Origin: Acidobacteriota bacterium
GTDB lineage: Bacteria > Acidobacteriota > UBA4820 > DSQY01
DNA length: 46,340 bases
NCBI GenBank assembly: GCA_021778515.1
Contig: JAJYCJ010000016.1
Coordinates: 1 to 46,340 of the forward strand
Direction: 5' to 3'
This document shows positions 7,796 to 15,452 of the stretch, in pieces. Within the stretch, counting starts at the first letter, position 1; each line of letters begins with the position of its first letter. The notes under the pieces were generated by a model, which searched no databases, was not told the DNA's origin, and saw nothing but the letters and a program-made list of their open reading frames with translations. Both the position numbers and the translations under genes were made by a program.

Positions 7796-9769
7796 TTAGT
7801 TCATGATCATGCGGATGGGCAGCACGACCGTCTGGAGTCCGCCGAACTGCAGGCGGCGCTGGACCGCGTAGGCGGTGTCGTTGTGCAGGATGCGGTAGTA
7901 GAGCTTCTCCTTGGCGAAGATGAGCTTGCCGAGGAAGAAGACGGCGCGCGGGTACTCCCTCTGGATCTCCTGGCAGAGCCTCTCCGTCTCCTCCAGCACA
8001 TCGGTCCCGATGGCAAATCGGTAGCCGGCGGTCAGCCCGAGGCCGTTGGCGAAGGCCACGTACCGGCGCAGGCTTTCCTCGGTCTCCCGATGCAGGGTGA
8101 CCACCTCGTCGGCCCCCTTGAAGTGGCCCGAATCCACGACGCCCACGGAGATGAAGAGGATGTTCTTGTAGTAGCCGGGGAAGAGCCGCTGGATGGAGAG
8201 GACCGAGTGGATCCCCAGCCCTCCGTATCCGGACACCAGAAGGGCGGCCACGGGCTGGGCGGGATCCAGCTCGGAGGCGGCCTTCGGGGTTGACGACGAG
8301 GCCGGAACCTCGGCCAGGATCGAATCGAGCTTGCCGATCTCCCGCCGGATTTCGGCGTAATGCCGCTGGACCAGCAGGCAGAGGGAAATGAGCGAGGTGG
8401 TGATGACGACCGTGAGCCAGGCCCCCTCGTGGAACTTCTCGAAGATCGTGATGGTGAGGATCGCGACGCAGAAGAGGAGCGCCACGCCGTGTACCACCAG
8501 GTGCCAGACCCACCGCCCGGACTTGTGGCGCCCCTCCCCCAGCCAGAAGCGGGACATGCCGAGCTGGCTGAGGCTGAAGGTGACGAAGACGTTGATCGCG
8601 TAAAGCACCACCAGGAATCGCACGCTCCCTCGGGTATACAGCATGAGGATCGCCGCGGAGGCGCCCATGATGAGGATGCCGTTCTTGATGACCAGCCGGT
8701 CGGAGAGCTGGGCGAAGCGGTGCGGGACCCAGGAGTCCACGGCCATGTTGGCGAGGACCCTCGGGCCGTCGATGAAGCCGGCCTGCGCCCCCACGAACAG
8801 CAGGGCGCCCTCCGAGAGGAGGGTGAGCACCACGAGCCAGGTGCCCACCGGATGGCCGCTCCACTGCCATGCGCCGAAAACCTTCTCCAGGAGGACGGCG
8901 TTCATGGTCTTGCCCGCCGCGGGCTTGGCCTGCCACAGAAGGTAGCTGAACAGAATGCCGCCGGCCGTGAAGGCTAAGGAGACGGCCATGTAGAGCATGG
9001 TGCGCTTGGCCGTGGGCACGCGCGGCTCCTTGAGGATCGTGACGCCGTTGGAGACCGCCTCGATGCCCGTGTAGGTTCCTCCGCCCAGCGAGTAGGCCCT
9101 CAGGAAGAGCATGAGCAGAACGAGCCATCCAAGCGAGGCGCTGTCCCTGGCCATCTCGGTGTGGGCCTGGCGGACCACGGCGGGCAGGGCCCAGAGGTGG
9201 CTCGTCAGGCCGTACAGGATCAACCCTACGTGGGTGGCCAGAAAGAGCAGGAAGATGGGAAGCAGGACCTTGACCGATTCTTTGACGCCCCTGAGATTCA
9301 GCAGGATCAGGACGAGGAGGATCGTCAAGTCTGCTGGGACCTTGTAGATGTCCCAAGACAGGGGCAGGAAACTGAAGAGGGCGTCCACACCGGAGGCCAC
9401 GGAGACCGTGATGGTGAGCATGTAGTCCACCACCAGGGCGGAGCCGGAGACCACCCCGGCCTTGGCGCCGAGGAGCTTGGTGGAGACCAGGTAGCCGCCG
9501 CCGCCGCTCGGGAAGTGTTCGATGAGCAGGCTGTAGGCGTAGGCGATGACGGCCACCGTCAGGGCCATGAGCAGCGCCAGGTAGAAGGCCAGGTACTCGT
9601 GGCCCTGGAGCGCGCGGTAGGCTTCGTCGGGGCCGTAGCACGAGGAGGAGAGGCCGTCGGCGCCCATGCCGACCCAGGCCAGAAAAGCCGCCAGCGACAG
9701 CTTGTGGAAAACCTCCGGGTCCGAAGGATCTTTCGGGCGCCCGAAGAGCAGGCGTTTGAGGGAGGGCAT
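7796..9769 (-). CDS. KimA-like APC-superfamily permease with C-terminal cytosolic domain (copy 2)
   Basis: This 657-residue paralogue is collinear with the gene at 5806-7773 over its full length and almost the same in the SSSCYGPDEA, PSGGGGYLVSTKLLG and SGYGGLGIHSVLSIQR segments. This indicates a tandem duplication. About twelve membrane helices are followed by the same 160-residue soluble domain, with a diverged linker at about 480-505. It is first in the transcript: 80 bases separate its ATG from a ydaO-type c-di-AMP riboswitch, the class that controls KimA in Bacillus. That context supports potassium uptake over amino-acid transport. No strong ribosome-binding site stands directly before the ATG; a GGAGGGG about 20 bases upstream is in a hairpin stem. 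Confidence 0.82.
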   Translation of the reverse strand: MPSLKRLLFGRPKDPSDPEVFHKLSLAAFLAWVGMGADGLSSSCYGPDEAYRALQGHEYLAFYLALLMALTVAVIAYAYSLLIEHFPSGGGGYLVSTKLLGAKAGVVSGSALVVDYMLTITVSVASGVDALFSFLPLSWDIYKVPADLTILLVLILLNLRGVKESVKVLLPIFLLFLATHVGLILYGLTSHLWALPAVVRQAHTEMARDSASLGWLVLLMLFLRAYSLGGGTYTGIEAVSNGVTILKEPRVPTAKRTMLYMAVSLAFTAGGILFSYLLWQAKPAAGKTMNAVLLEKVFGAWQWSGHPVGTWLVVLTLLSEGALLFVGAQAGFIDGPRVLANMAVDSWVPHRFAQLSDRLVIKNGILIMGASAAILMLYTRGSVRFLVVLYAINVFVTFSLSQLGMSRFWLGEGRHKSGRWVWHLVVHGVALLFCVAILTITIFEKFHEGAWLTVVITTSLISLCLLVQRHYAEIRREIGKLDSILAEVPASSSTPKAASELDPAQPVAALLVSGYGGLGIHSVLSIQRLFPGYYKNILFISVGVVDSGHFKGADEVVTLHRETEESLRRYVAFANGLGLTAGYRFAIGTDVLEETERLCQEIQREYPRAVFFLGKLIFAKEKLYYRILHNDTAYAVQRRLQFGGLQTVVLPIRMIMN

Positions 9770-9788
9770 CAGGCGTCCGAAACCGTGC

Positions 9789-9816
9789 CCCCTCCGCCGG
9801 CTGGGCGTCGGAGGGG
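9789..9816 (-). promoter_or_regulatory. Hairpin between the riboswitch and the permease start (candidate expression platform)
   Basis: CCCCTCCG at 9789-9796 pairs perfectly with CGGAGGGG at 9809-9816 around a 12-base loop. In the minus-strand transcript it lies 20 bases before the ATG and hides the only strong purine-rich (SD-like) sequence. There is no T-run, so translational control is more likely than termination. This is inference. Confidence 0.4.
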
Positions 9817-9847
9817 ACGGGAAAAGACGGGCATGAAGTACCTCTCT

Positions 9848-9962
9848 CCGCCTAACGGGTTAGCTGACGGGCTCAGGCTGAGGCGGCCTTACGCTGGTGC
9901 GATTCGCCCCGATGGATCGGGTCCCCGTCGCCCCGCACGCGCGGGGCCTTCGGCGGGAACCT
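9848..9962 (-). ncRNA. ydaO-yuaA type cyclic-di-AMP riboswitch
   Basis: Read on the minus strand, the leader of the KimA-like pair holds, in order, the blocks typical of the ydaO aptamer: GACGGGGACCC, GGGGCGAATC and GAGCCCGTCAGCTAACC. A closing P1 stem pairs CCGCC near the 5' end with GGCGG at the 3' end. The CCGTCAGCTAACC block is the most diagnostic part of this class. In Bacillus and others ydaO RNAs bind c-di-AMP and shut off potassium-importer genes when ligand is high. The downstream genes here are KimA-like, which is the expected target. Boundaries are approximate. Confidence 0.88.
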
Positions 9963-10038
9963 TTGTACTCCTTCGGGGCAGGGAGGTCAAGGGCCCGGAG
10001 GGCCGGCTGGAACTCGGAGGTCGAATTCGGATAGCAAG

Positions 10039-10068
10039 CACCACCACCAAGGCGCCACGACACGAAAG
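10039..10068. repeat. Dispersed simple repeat, CACCAAGGCGCCACGACACGA type
   Basis: A degenerate copy of the CACCAAG-(N)-CACGA style repeat seen between genes of many bacteria, with period near eight bases. It resembles the CACAGAGGCACAGAG repeats at 12.5 and 23.2 kb in style. Confidence 0.5.
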
Positions 10069-10177
10069 AGCGCCGATTCCAGGGGGGAGCGCCCTCATTC
10101 GCGTGTAGGATCGCTCTCCAGAGCGCGACGGGTGAACAAGGCACGTCGGATCGATTTCTGGAGGAGCCTCCTGCCAA

Positions 10178-10837
10178 ATGACCGGCGCCGCCGGATGGAT
10201 CTATCATGGCCCCATGCGAGCCATCCTCTGGACCTCGGCGGCGTGGACTCTCTGGTGCGCCCTCCACAGCGGGCTGATCGCACGCCCCGTGACGGAAGCG
10301 CTGCGGAGGCGGCTGGGGGCGCGATTCGGATACTACCGCCTCCTGTACAACGCCTTCAGCGCGGCGAGCCTGCTGCCCCTGGCCGCGCTCCACTGGTGGC
10401 TGATGGGGCCTCTCCTCCTGCGGTACCGAGGCGCCTGGATGCTGCTGGCGATTGTCCTGAACGCCGTGGCGGCCCTGCTCTTCGTCCTGGGAGCCAAGGC
10501 CTACGGGATGGCCGACTTTCTGGGGCTGCGCTCTGCCCGCGCCGCCTGGCGCGGGGAGGACGCGGAGGAGAAGGCGCCCTTCGCTTCCGCCGGAGTCCTG
10601 CGCTGGGTCCGTCACCCCTGGTACCTGGCTGGGATCCTCGTTCTCTGGGGCCACGACCTGGACGCCCCCGGTCTGGCGGCCGCCATCGTCCTCACCCTCT
10701 ACCTCCTGCTCGGCGCCTGGCTGGAGGAGCGCAAGCTGGTGGCCACCTACGGGGAAGCCTACCGGGCTTACCAGCGGGAGGTGCCCATGCTCATTCCAAG
10801 GAGACCGGGCGGCGGAGGAAGGGCCGATGAAGGATGA
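10178..10837 (+). CDS. NnrU/isoprenylcysteine-methyltransferase-like membrane protein
   Basis: This is a 219-residue integral membrane protein with about five helices. The C-terminal half has the ICMT/PEMT-like signature: LRWVRHPWYLAG, then EERKLVATYGEAYRAYQREVP. In this superfamily the RHPxY and ER..YG..Y..Y elements bind S-adenosylmethionine, and substrates include prenylcysteine, phospholipids and thiols. The N-terminal part (WCALHSGLIARP) resembles NnrU/MddA-type members. The substrate cannot be told. The start could instead be ATG 10214 (MRAILWTS). Its last codons and stop fall inside the GGATGA simple repeat at 10826-10857. Confidence 0.75.
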   Translation: MTGAAGWIYHGPMRAILWTSAAWTLWCALHSGLIARPVTEALRRRLGARFGYYRLLYNAFSAASLLPLAALHWWLMGPLLLRYRGAWMLLAIVLNAVAALLFVLGAKAYGMADFLGLRSARAAWRGEDAEEKAPFASAGVLRWVRHPWYLAGILVLWGHDLDAPGLAAAIVLTLYLLLGAWLEERKLVATYGEAYRAYQREVPMLIPRRPGGGGRADEG

Positions 10838-10857
10838 GGGATGATGGATGAGGGAGG
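10826..10857. repeat. GATGAGG-type simple repeat at the methyltransferase 3' end
   Basis: An imperfect run of GGATGA/GGATGAGGG units begins within the last codons of the upstream gene and supplies its TGA stop at 10835-10837. It lies between convergent genes. Confidence 0.75.
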
Positions 10858-10930
10858 AAAGGCCGCGAGGACGGGTGACCACTGACCACCGATACCCGGC
10901 AACGGTCGCCGCTCTCCACCCTCCGCCGCA

Positions 10931-12514
10931 TTATCGCGACGCCGCGGGGATCCGGCTCATGGCGTACTCGGCGAGGGCCGTGATGGTGAGGCTGGGGTTC
11001 ACGCCGAGGTTGGCGCCGATGACGGAGCCGTCTATCACCCGCAGGTTCTCGTAGCCGAAGAGCCGGCACTCCTTGTCCACGACGCTGTCCTCGGGTCCTG
11101 CCCCCATGGGGCAGCCGCCCAGGATGTGCGCCGTGGTGGGCACGTTGAGAAGCACCTCGTTCAGGGAGCTGAAGGGGAACCCCCCCAGGCGCCGCGCCAC
11201 CCGCCGCGTCACCTCGTTGGCCACGGGGATGTAGGCCGGCACCTTGGGCTGGTCGGGCGGCTGCCAGGAGGTCACCGCTTTGCTGAAGGGCCAGAACCAC
11301 CGCCGCTTGAGCACCAGCTTCATCCGGTTGTCGAGGGTCTGCATCACGAGGATCACGATGCTCTTGCGCGCCTTCCCCAGGGGCCAGAGGGTCCGTAGGA
11401 ACTGGCGGGGGTGCCGCAGGCAGTTGCCCATCCACTTGAGCGGCCTAGTGAGCTTGGTGCCGCCGTCTGTGAGCGGCGTCCCGAGCTCTAGTATGACGTC
11501 GGAGCCCCGGATGAAGCGTACCGGCTCCACGCGGGTGTCGTCGTCCATGTGGACGTGAGAGGTGATCGCGATGCCCTCGCAGAGGTCGGGGCCCTTCCTC
11601 GGAACGGTCACCCCGAGGAGGGCCTCGCTGTTGGTGCGCGTGTAGGTGCCGAGCTGGTCGGAGAGCTGGGGGAGGGCCCCCTCGGCCTTGCACCGCAGAA
11701 GCAGGGGAACTGTGCCGAGCACCCCCGCTGCCAGGACCACCCCTGAGGCCTCGAGGGCCCCCCTGTTCTTGAAGAGGGCAGACGTGGAGCGCTCGGTCCG
11801 GAGGCGATAGCCGCCCTCCGGCAGAGGCTCGATGCGGGTAACGCGGGTCTCCGGCAGGATCGTGGCGCCGAGCTTCTCCGCCAGGTAGAGGTAGTTCTTG
11901 TCGAGGGTGTTCTTGGCATCCACCCTGCAGCCGGTCATGCACCCGCCGCAGAAGGTGCACCCCCGGCGGGCCGGCCCGCGGCCGCCGAAGTACGGGTCGG
12001 GCGCCTCCTTGTCGGGCTCGCCGAAGAAGACCGCTACGTCCGTGGGGGCGAAGGTCTTGACGTGGCCGATCTCCTCGGCCACCTGCCGCAGGACCTCGTC
12101 CGCCAGGGTCAGCTTGGGGTTCACCGTGACGCCGAGCATCCGCCGGGCGGTCTCGTAGTGGGGAGCCAGAACGCTCTCCCAGTCCGCCAGGTCCCGCCAC
12201 TTCGGGTCTCGGAAGACCTCCGGGTTCGGCTTCATGAGGGTGTTGGCGTAGACAAGGCTCCCACCGCCCACGCCCGCGCCGTGAAGGACGAGCACGTCGT
12301 GGAGGAGCGTGAGATGCCAGATGCCGTAGCAGAGGAGCTTGGGTATCCAGAAGGCCTTCCTCAGGCGCCAGTTGGTCTTGGAAAAGTCCTGCGGCCGCCA
12401 GCGCTTGCCCTGCTCCACCACGAGGACCCTGTAGCCCTTTTCCGCGAGGCGCAAGGCGCTCACCGAACCGCCGAAGCCCGACCCCACCACGATGTAGTCC
12501 CACCGCTCGCCCAT
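10931..12514 (-). CDS. GMC-family FAD oxidoreductase (cholesterol-oxidase-like)
   Basis: This 527-residue flavoprotein oxidises an alcohol of unknown identity. The FAD-binding Rossmann motif reads DYIVVGSGFGGSVSALRLAE at 6-25, followed by an acidic VVEQGKRW strand end. The C-terminal active-site region has HILGGCPMG and DGSVIGANLGVNPSLTITA, typical of the cholesterol-oxidase-like GMC subgroup. A cysteine cluster, GCTFCGGCMTGC at about 185-196, is a feature of this bacterial subgroup. The start at 12514 follows GGAGGGCTTCCC. It lies downstream of the aldehyde dehydrogenase on the same strand, so an alcohol-to-aldehyde-to-acyl-CoA link is possible but unproven. Confidence 0.85.
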   Translation of the reverse strand: MGERWDYIVVGSGFGGSVSALRLAEKGYRVLVVEQGKRWRPQDFSKTNWRLRKAFWIPKLLCYGIWHLTLLHDVLVLHGAGVGGGSLVYANTLMKPNPEVFRDPKWRDLADWESVLAPHYETARRMLGVTVNPKLTLADEVLRQVAEEIGHVKTFAPTDVAVFFGEPDKEAPDPYFGGRGPARRGCTFCGGCMTGCRVDAKNTLDKNYLYLAEKLGATILPETRVTRIEPLPEGGYRLRTERSTSALFKNRGALEASGVVLAAGVLGTVPLLLRCKAEGALPQLSDQLGTYTRTNSEALLGVTVPRKGPDLCEGIAITSHVHMDDDTRVEPVRFIRGSDVILELGTPLTDGGTKLTRPLKWMGNCLRHPRQFLRTLWPLGKARKSIVILVMQTLDNRMKLVLKRRWFWPFSKAVTSWQPPDQPKVPAYIPVANEVTRRVARRLGGFPFSSLNEVLLNVPTTAHILGGCPMGAGPEDSVVDKECRLFGYENLRVIDGSVIGANLGVNPSLTITALAEYAMSRIPAASR

Positions 12515-12537
12515 TGGGAAGCCCTCCGGGACCAAAA

Positions 12538-12694
12538 TACCACAGAGGCACAGAGACGCAGAGGAGACAGGGAGTCCGATCAAGGGCAGGGCCCACGCCG
12601 GGGAGGTGGAGGCCACGTCCCCGCACCCCATTCGCCCTTCACGCCTCGTGCGCTGAGCCGAAGCCTCCCCCATGCATCGCTGTGTCTTTGCGGT
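12538..12694. repeat. Pair of CACAGAGGCACAGAG-type repeats in opposite orientation
   Basis: ACCACAGAGGCACAGAGAC-like sequence at 12538-12570 and a diverged inverted copy (GCTGTGTCTTTGCGGTT) at 12671-12694 flank about 100 bp of unannotated sequence between the GMC and aldehyde dehydrogenase genes. A further copy lies at 23182-23200. Confidence 0.6.
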
Positions 12695-12699
12695 TGAAT

Positions 12700-14337
12700 T
12701 CAGCTTCGCTCGAAGATCCGGTGGGCCTCGCCGAGCTCGCGGGCGAGGGGGGTGACGAGGGTCCTGGCGTGGATGCGGAGGCGCGTTCCCGCGCGAATGG
12801 CTGCCCTGACGTCGGCCTCGCTGACGAAATCCAGAGCGGGCGAGGGCTGGGGAGCCGGGGCCGAGTTGGCGTTGGCGCCCGGCCGGGGGGCCACGCCGCC
12901 TGAACCGCCCGCACCAAACTTCTGGGCTACGAAGCGTCGGGCCTCCTCCTCCAGGACGTCTCCCGGCTTGACCAGGGGCGGCAGCGGAACGGCCTTCTCG
13001 TCGGTGACGGGGCGGGCCTCGAAGGCCACCCGCTTGCGGTCCAGAAGGTGGAGCGGGGTGATGTTGTCGCTCGTGATGTTGTTCCCCAGGGCGCCGCAGC
13101 CCAGGGTCATGGAGGGCGGGAGGTTGGTGGAAAACCCGATGGCGCCGTGGGTGCCCGGCGAGTTGACGATGATGCGGAAGACGGGTTTCTTCAGGGCGAA
13201 CTGCCGGACCACCTCGAGGTCCTGCGTGTGCAGGCAGAGGGTGTGGCCCAGGCCGCCGTAGCGGAGCACCTCGATGCAGCGCAGGCAGCCCGCCTCCCAG
13301 CCGTCGGCCTCAAAGTAGGAGAGGACGGGCGAGAGTTTCTCAAGGGAGAGAGGGTAGTCTCGGCCCACGCCCCCCTCGGGAACAAGGAGAACGCGCACGC
13401 CGTCGGGCACGCCGAAGCCGGCCATGGCGGCGATGGCCTGGGGGGACTTTCCCACCACCTTGGGATTCAGGCGCGCCTCCCTGTCCACCATGAGCCCCTC
13501 CAGGAGCGCCTTCTCCCGGGGGTTCACGAAATAGCCTCCGGCCGAGGCAAACTCCTCCTTGGCCTTCTCGGCGATGGGGGCGTCCACGATGACCGATTGC
13601 TCGCTCGCGCAGATGGTCCCCCAGTCGAAGGACTTGCCGGCGATCACGTCCTTCACGGCCTTGCGCAGGACGGCCGTGCGCTCGATGAAGGCCGGCACGT
13701 TGCCCGGCCCCACGCCGTAGGAGGGCTTCCCGGAGGAGTAGGCGGCGTTCACGAGGCCCGTGCCGCCCGTGGCGAGGATCACGTTGGTGAGGGGGTGCCT
13801 CATCAGGGCCTGAGTGTCCTCGATGGTGGGAGCCGGCAGGCAGCCTATGATCCCCCGCGGAGCACCCGCCGCCACCGCGGCGTCGTGCATGGCATCGGCC
13901 ACGGCCCGGATGCAGCCCTTGGCCGAGGGGTGCGGCGAGAGGACGATGCCGTTTCTGGCCTTGAGCGAGATCAGGATCTTGTAGATGGCCGTGGAGGTGG
14001 GATTGGTCGAGGGGATCACCGCCGCCACGACGCCCATGGGGGAGGCCACCTCGTAGACGCCCTGGCCCGGATCCGCCGACAGGAAGCCCACGGTCCTCAT
14101 GGGGCGGATGTACCGGTAGACGTCGTCGGCGCCGAAGCGGTTCTTGATGGTCTTGTCGGCCACCGTGCCGAAGCCCGTCTCCTCGTGGGCCATGCGGGCC
14201 CACTTCTCGAGGTTGGGCATGCACGCCGCGTGCATCGCGTCCAGCACCTTGTCCACCTGTTCCTGGGAGAAGGTGGAGAAGGCCTGCTGGGCCTGCTTCA
14301 CGGTCGTGACGATGCGGTCCACGTCAGAGGCGGTCAT
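12700..14337 (-). CDS. CoA-acylating aldehyde dehydrogenase of the EutE/PduP type, with C-terminal tail
   Basis: This 545-residue enzyme converts an aldehyde, CoA and NAD to acyl-CoA and NADH. VIPSTNPTSTAIYK at 108-121, the catalytic Cys243 in WGTICASEQSVIV and GATNN-like CGALGNNITSDN fit the microcompartment-associated acylating clade. After about residue 465 there is a low-complexity Ala/Pro/Asn linker, then a tail, ALDFVSEADVRAAIRAGTRL, ending VTPLARELGEAHRIF. The tail resembles the short N-terminal motif of EutT/EutQ (ITPxAREL) and could be an encapsulation or shell-contact module; that is inference. Its partner is the BMC-H gene upstream, separated by a four-helix-bundle cassette. The ribosome-binding site is poor, perhaps because of that insertion. 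Confidence 0.88.
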   Translation of the reverse strand: MTASDVDRIVTTVKQAQQAFSTFSQEQVDKVLDAMHAACMPNLEKWARMAHEETGFGTVADKTIKNRFGADDVYRYIRPMRTVGFLSADPGQGVYEVASPMGVVAAVIPSTNPTSTAIYKILISLKARNGIVLSPHPSAKGCIRAVADAMHDAAVAAGAPRGIIGCLPAPTIEDTQALMRHPLTNVILATGGTGLVNAAYSSGKPSYGVGPGNVPAFIERTAVLRKAVKDVIAGKSFDWGTICASEQSVIVDAPIAEKAKEEFASAGGYFVNPREKALLEGLMVDREARLNPKVVGKSPQAIAAMAGFGVPDGVRVLLVPEGGVGRDYPLSLEKLSPVLSYFEADGWEAGCLRCIEVLRYGGLGHTLCLHTQDLEVVRQFALKKPVFRIIVNSPGTHGAIGFSTNLPPSMTLGCGALGNNITSDNITPLHLLDRKRVAFEARPVTDEKAVPLPPLVKPGDVLEEEARRFVAQKFGAGGSGGVAPRPGANANSAPAPQPSPALDFVSEADVRAAIRAGTRLRIHARTLVTPLARELGEAHRIFERS

Positions 14338-14360
14338 GAGTGGAGGCCTTCGGGGAGTGG

Positions 14361-14390
14361 GGAGTGGGAAGTGAGGAGTGAGGAGTGAGG
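14361..14390. repeat. Left 30-bp inverted repeat flanking the four-helix-bundle gene
   Basis: A GAGTGAG-rich 30-mer matches the reverse complement of 14824-14853 at 29 of 30 positions. It lies 23 bases upstream of the aldehyde dehydrogenase start. Confidence 0.9.
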
Positions 14391-14450
14391 ATTGAAAAGA
14401 ATAACAAAAACAAGCTGAAGTGAGGGGCACGGCATGCTGGTTACCTCATG

Positions 14451-14819
14451 CTAATCGGGGGATTTGCGGGAGAGGTGCCTTTTGAGTCCGAGGAGCATGC
14501 GGTCCACTTCCGCTAAAGCAGCGTCTGCTCGTGCCCAGTCTTGCTCGGAGAGGAAGCCGAGTCGTCGACCGATCTCAAGTTGCGTGTCCAGCTCACTGGC
14601 GGAGCCCATCGCGACGTGGAGGAACTGGACCAGCTCCTTGTCGTTTCGCCTGGCGGCGCCTTCGGCGAGGTTGGAGGGAATGGAGACAGCGCTGCGTCTC
14701 ATCTGGCTAACCAAGCCGTACCGCTCATCTCGCGGAAACGTGGCAGTGAAGGAGTAGACCTGGGCAACAAGTTCCATGGACTTCTTCCACACCTCAAGTT
14801 TTCTGTGGGGTTTCTCCAC
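14451..14819 (-). CDS. Four-helix-bundle protein (S23/IVP family)
   Basis: This 122-residue protein belongs to the family first found in intervening sequences of 23S rRNA genes. LEVWKKSMELVAQVYSFTATFP, then RYGLVSQMRRSAVSIPSNLAEG, then ELDTQLEIGRRLGFLSEQ and a final helix are the four expected helices, and length is typical. Its biochemical role is unknown; family structures are ring-like oligomers. The start is GTG at 14819, five bases inside the right inverted repeat, whose AGGAGTAAGGG sequence is probably its ribosome-binding site. The gene and its repeats sit between a BMC shell gene and the aldehyde dehydrogenase, and look inserted there. Confidence 0.92.
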   Translation of the reverse strand: MEKPHRKLEVWKKSMELVAQVYSFTATFPRDERYGLVSQMRRSAVSIPSNLAEGAARRNDKELVQFLHVAMGSASELDTQLEIGRRLGFLSEQDWARADAALAEVDRMLLGLKRHLSRKSPD

Positions 14820-14823
14820 AGGC

Positions 14824-14853
14824 CCTTACTCCTCACTCCTCACTTCCCACTCC
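14824..14853. repeat. Right 30-bp inverted repeat flanking the four-helix-bundle gene
   Basis: The reverse complement of this 30-mer matches 14361-14390 at 29 of 30 bases. The repeat continues to about 14860 and there contains the last six codons of the BMC-H gene; its stop codon is at 14840-14842. Confidence 0.9.
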
Positions 14854-15166
14854 TCACTTCCTTCTTGCCCCTGCGCTCCGGCGCCGCGGGAGAATGCGGC
14901 AAGATGCCCTCCACCTGCTCGTAGGGCATGGGGATCACGTGGACGGAGACCAGGTCGCCGATCCGGCGGGCCGCCGCGGCGCCGGCGTCGGTGGCGGCCT
15001 TCACGGCCCCCACGTCGCCCCGGACCATGACGGTCACGTAGGCACTGCCGATGTACTCCTTCCCCACGAGGAGAACCCTCGCCGCCTTGACCATGGCGTC
15101 CGCCGCTTCGATGGCCGCCACCAGGCCGCGCGTCTCGATCATCCCCAGGGCTTCTTCGTAGAGCAT
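14840..15166 (-). CDS. Bacterial microcompartment hexameric shell protein (BMC-H, PduA/EutM-like)
   Basis: This 108-residue protein has a single BMC domain: [20 protein letters not shown] at about 6-25, then [20 protein letters not shown] and [19 protein letters not shown]. In this family six subunits form a hexagonal tile whose central pore is lined by the loop after EYIG (here GSA). Start is ATG 15166, after GGGGGTGCCC. The ending EVRSGK and the stop are read from the inverted repeat of the adjacent four-helix-bundle cassette, so the natural C-terminus may have been altered. No pentameric vertex protein or signature enzyme is present, so this is a partial or satellite locus. Confidence 0.95.
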   Translation of the reverse strand: MLYEEALGMIETRGLVAAIEAADAMVKAARVLLVGKEYIGSAYVTVMVRGDVGAVKAATDAGAAAARRIGDLVSVHVIPMPYEQVEGILPHSPAAPERRGKKEVRSGK

Positions 15167-15183
15167 GGGCACCCCCGCAGTCT

Positions 15184-15215
15184 GGTGGAGGGTGAAGGGT
15201 GGAGAGTGGAGGGGG
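15184..15215. repeat. GGTGGAGGGTG-type simple repeat upstream of the BMC gene
   Basis: An imperfect repeat of GGTGGAG/GGTGAAG/GAGTGGAG units lies 17 bases upstream of the BMC-H ATG. A related run is at 26556-26584, next to the second four-helix-bundle remnant. Confidence 0.7.
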
Positions 15216-15355
15216 AAAAACCCCGGCGACTCAGCCTTCACGGGCGCACCAGCCCGCACCCTCACGTCTCCGCCTCACCCGTCCGGACGCTCCGGATGCA
15301 TACCAGAGTAAAAGAGGAGACGGGGGGAGTCAACGGGCGTTACCGAAGGTAGCAA

Positions 15356-15384
15356 TTATTGGGGTGATGCGGCAGTGGTATACT
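15356..15384 (+). promoter_or_regulatory. Sigma-70-like promoter for the minor pilin/PilY1 operon
   Basis: TTATTG (-35), 17 bases, TATACT (-10), about 70 bases before the first pilin start at 15453. The region is locally A+T richer than its surroundings. The -35 match is modest. Confidence 0.5.
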
Positions 15385-15452
15385 CAATGAGCATGGAACC
15401 ACGAGGCGAACAGCCTGGCAGCCGGTTTGCTATAAGGGCGGAGGGAGTGGGC

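Larger units (their letters stand above)
9770..10177. other. 408-bp divergent spacer: riboswitch leader plus repeat
   Basis: The left part (9770-9962) is the riboswitch leader of the permease operon. The right part (9963-10177) holds a CACCACCAAGGCGCCACGACA-type dispersed repeat at 10039-10068 and no gene I can support. A clear sigma-70 promoter was not found for either direction. Confidence 0.6.
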
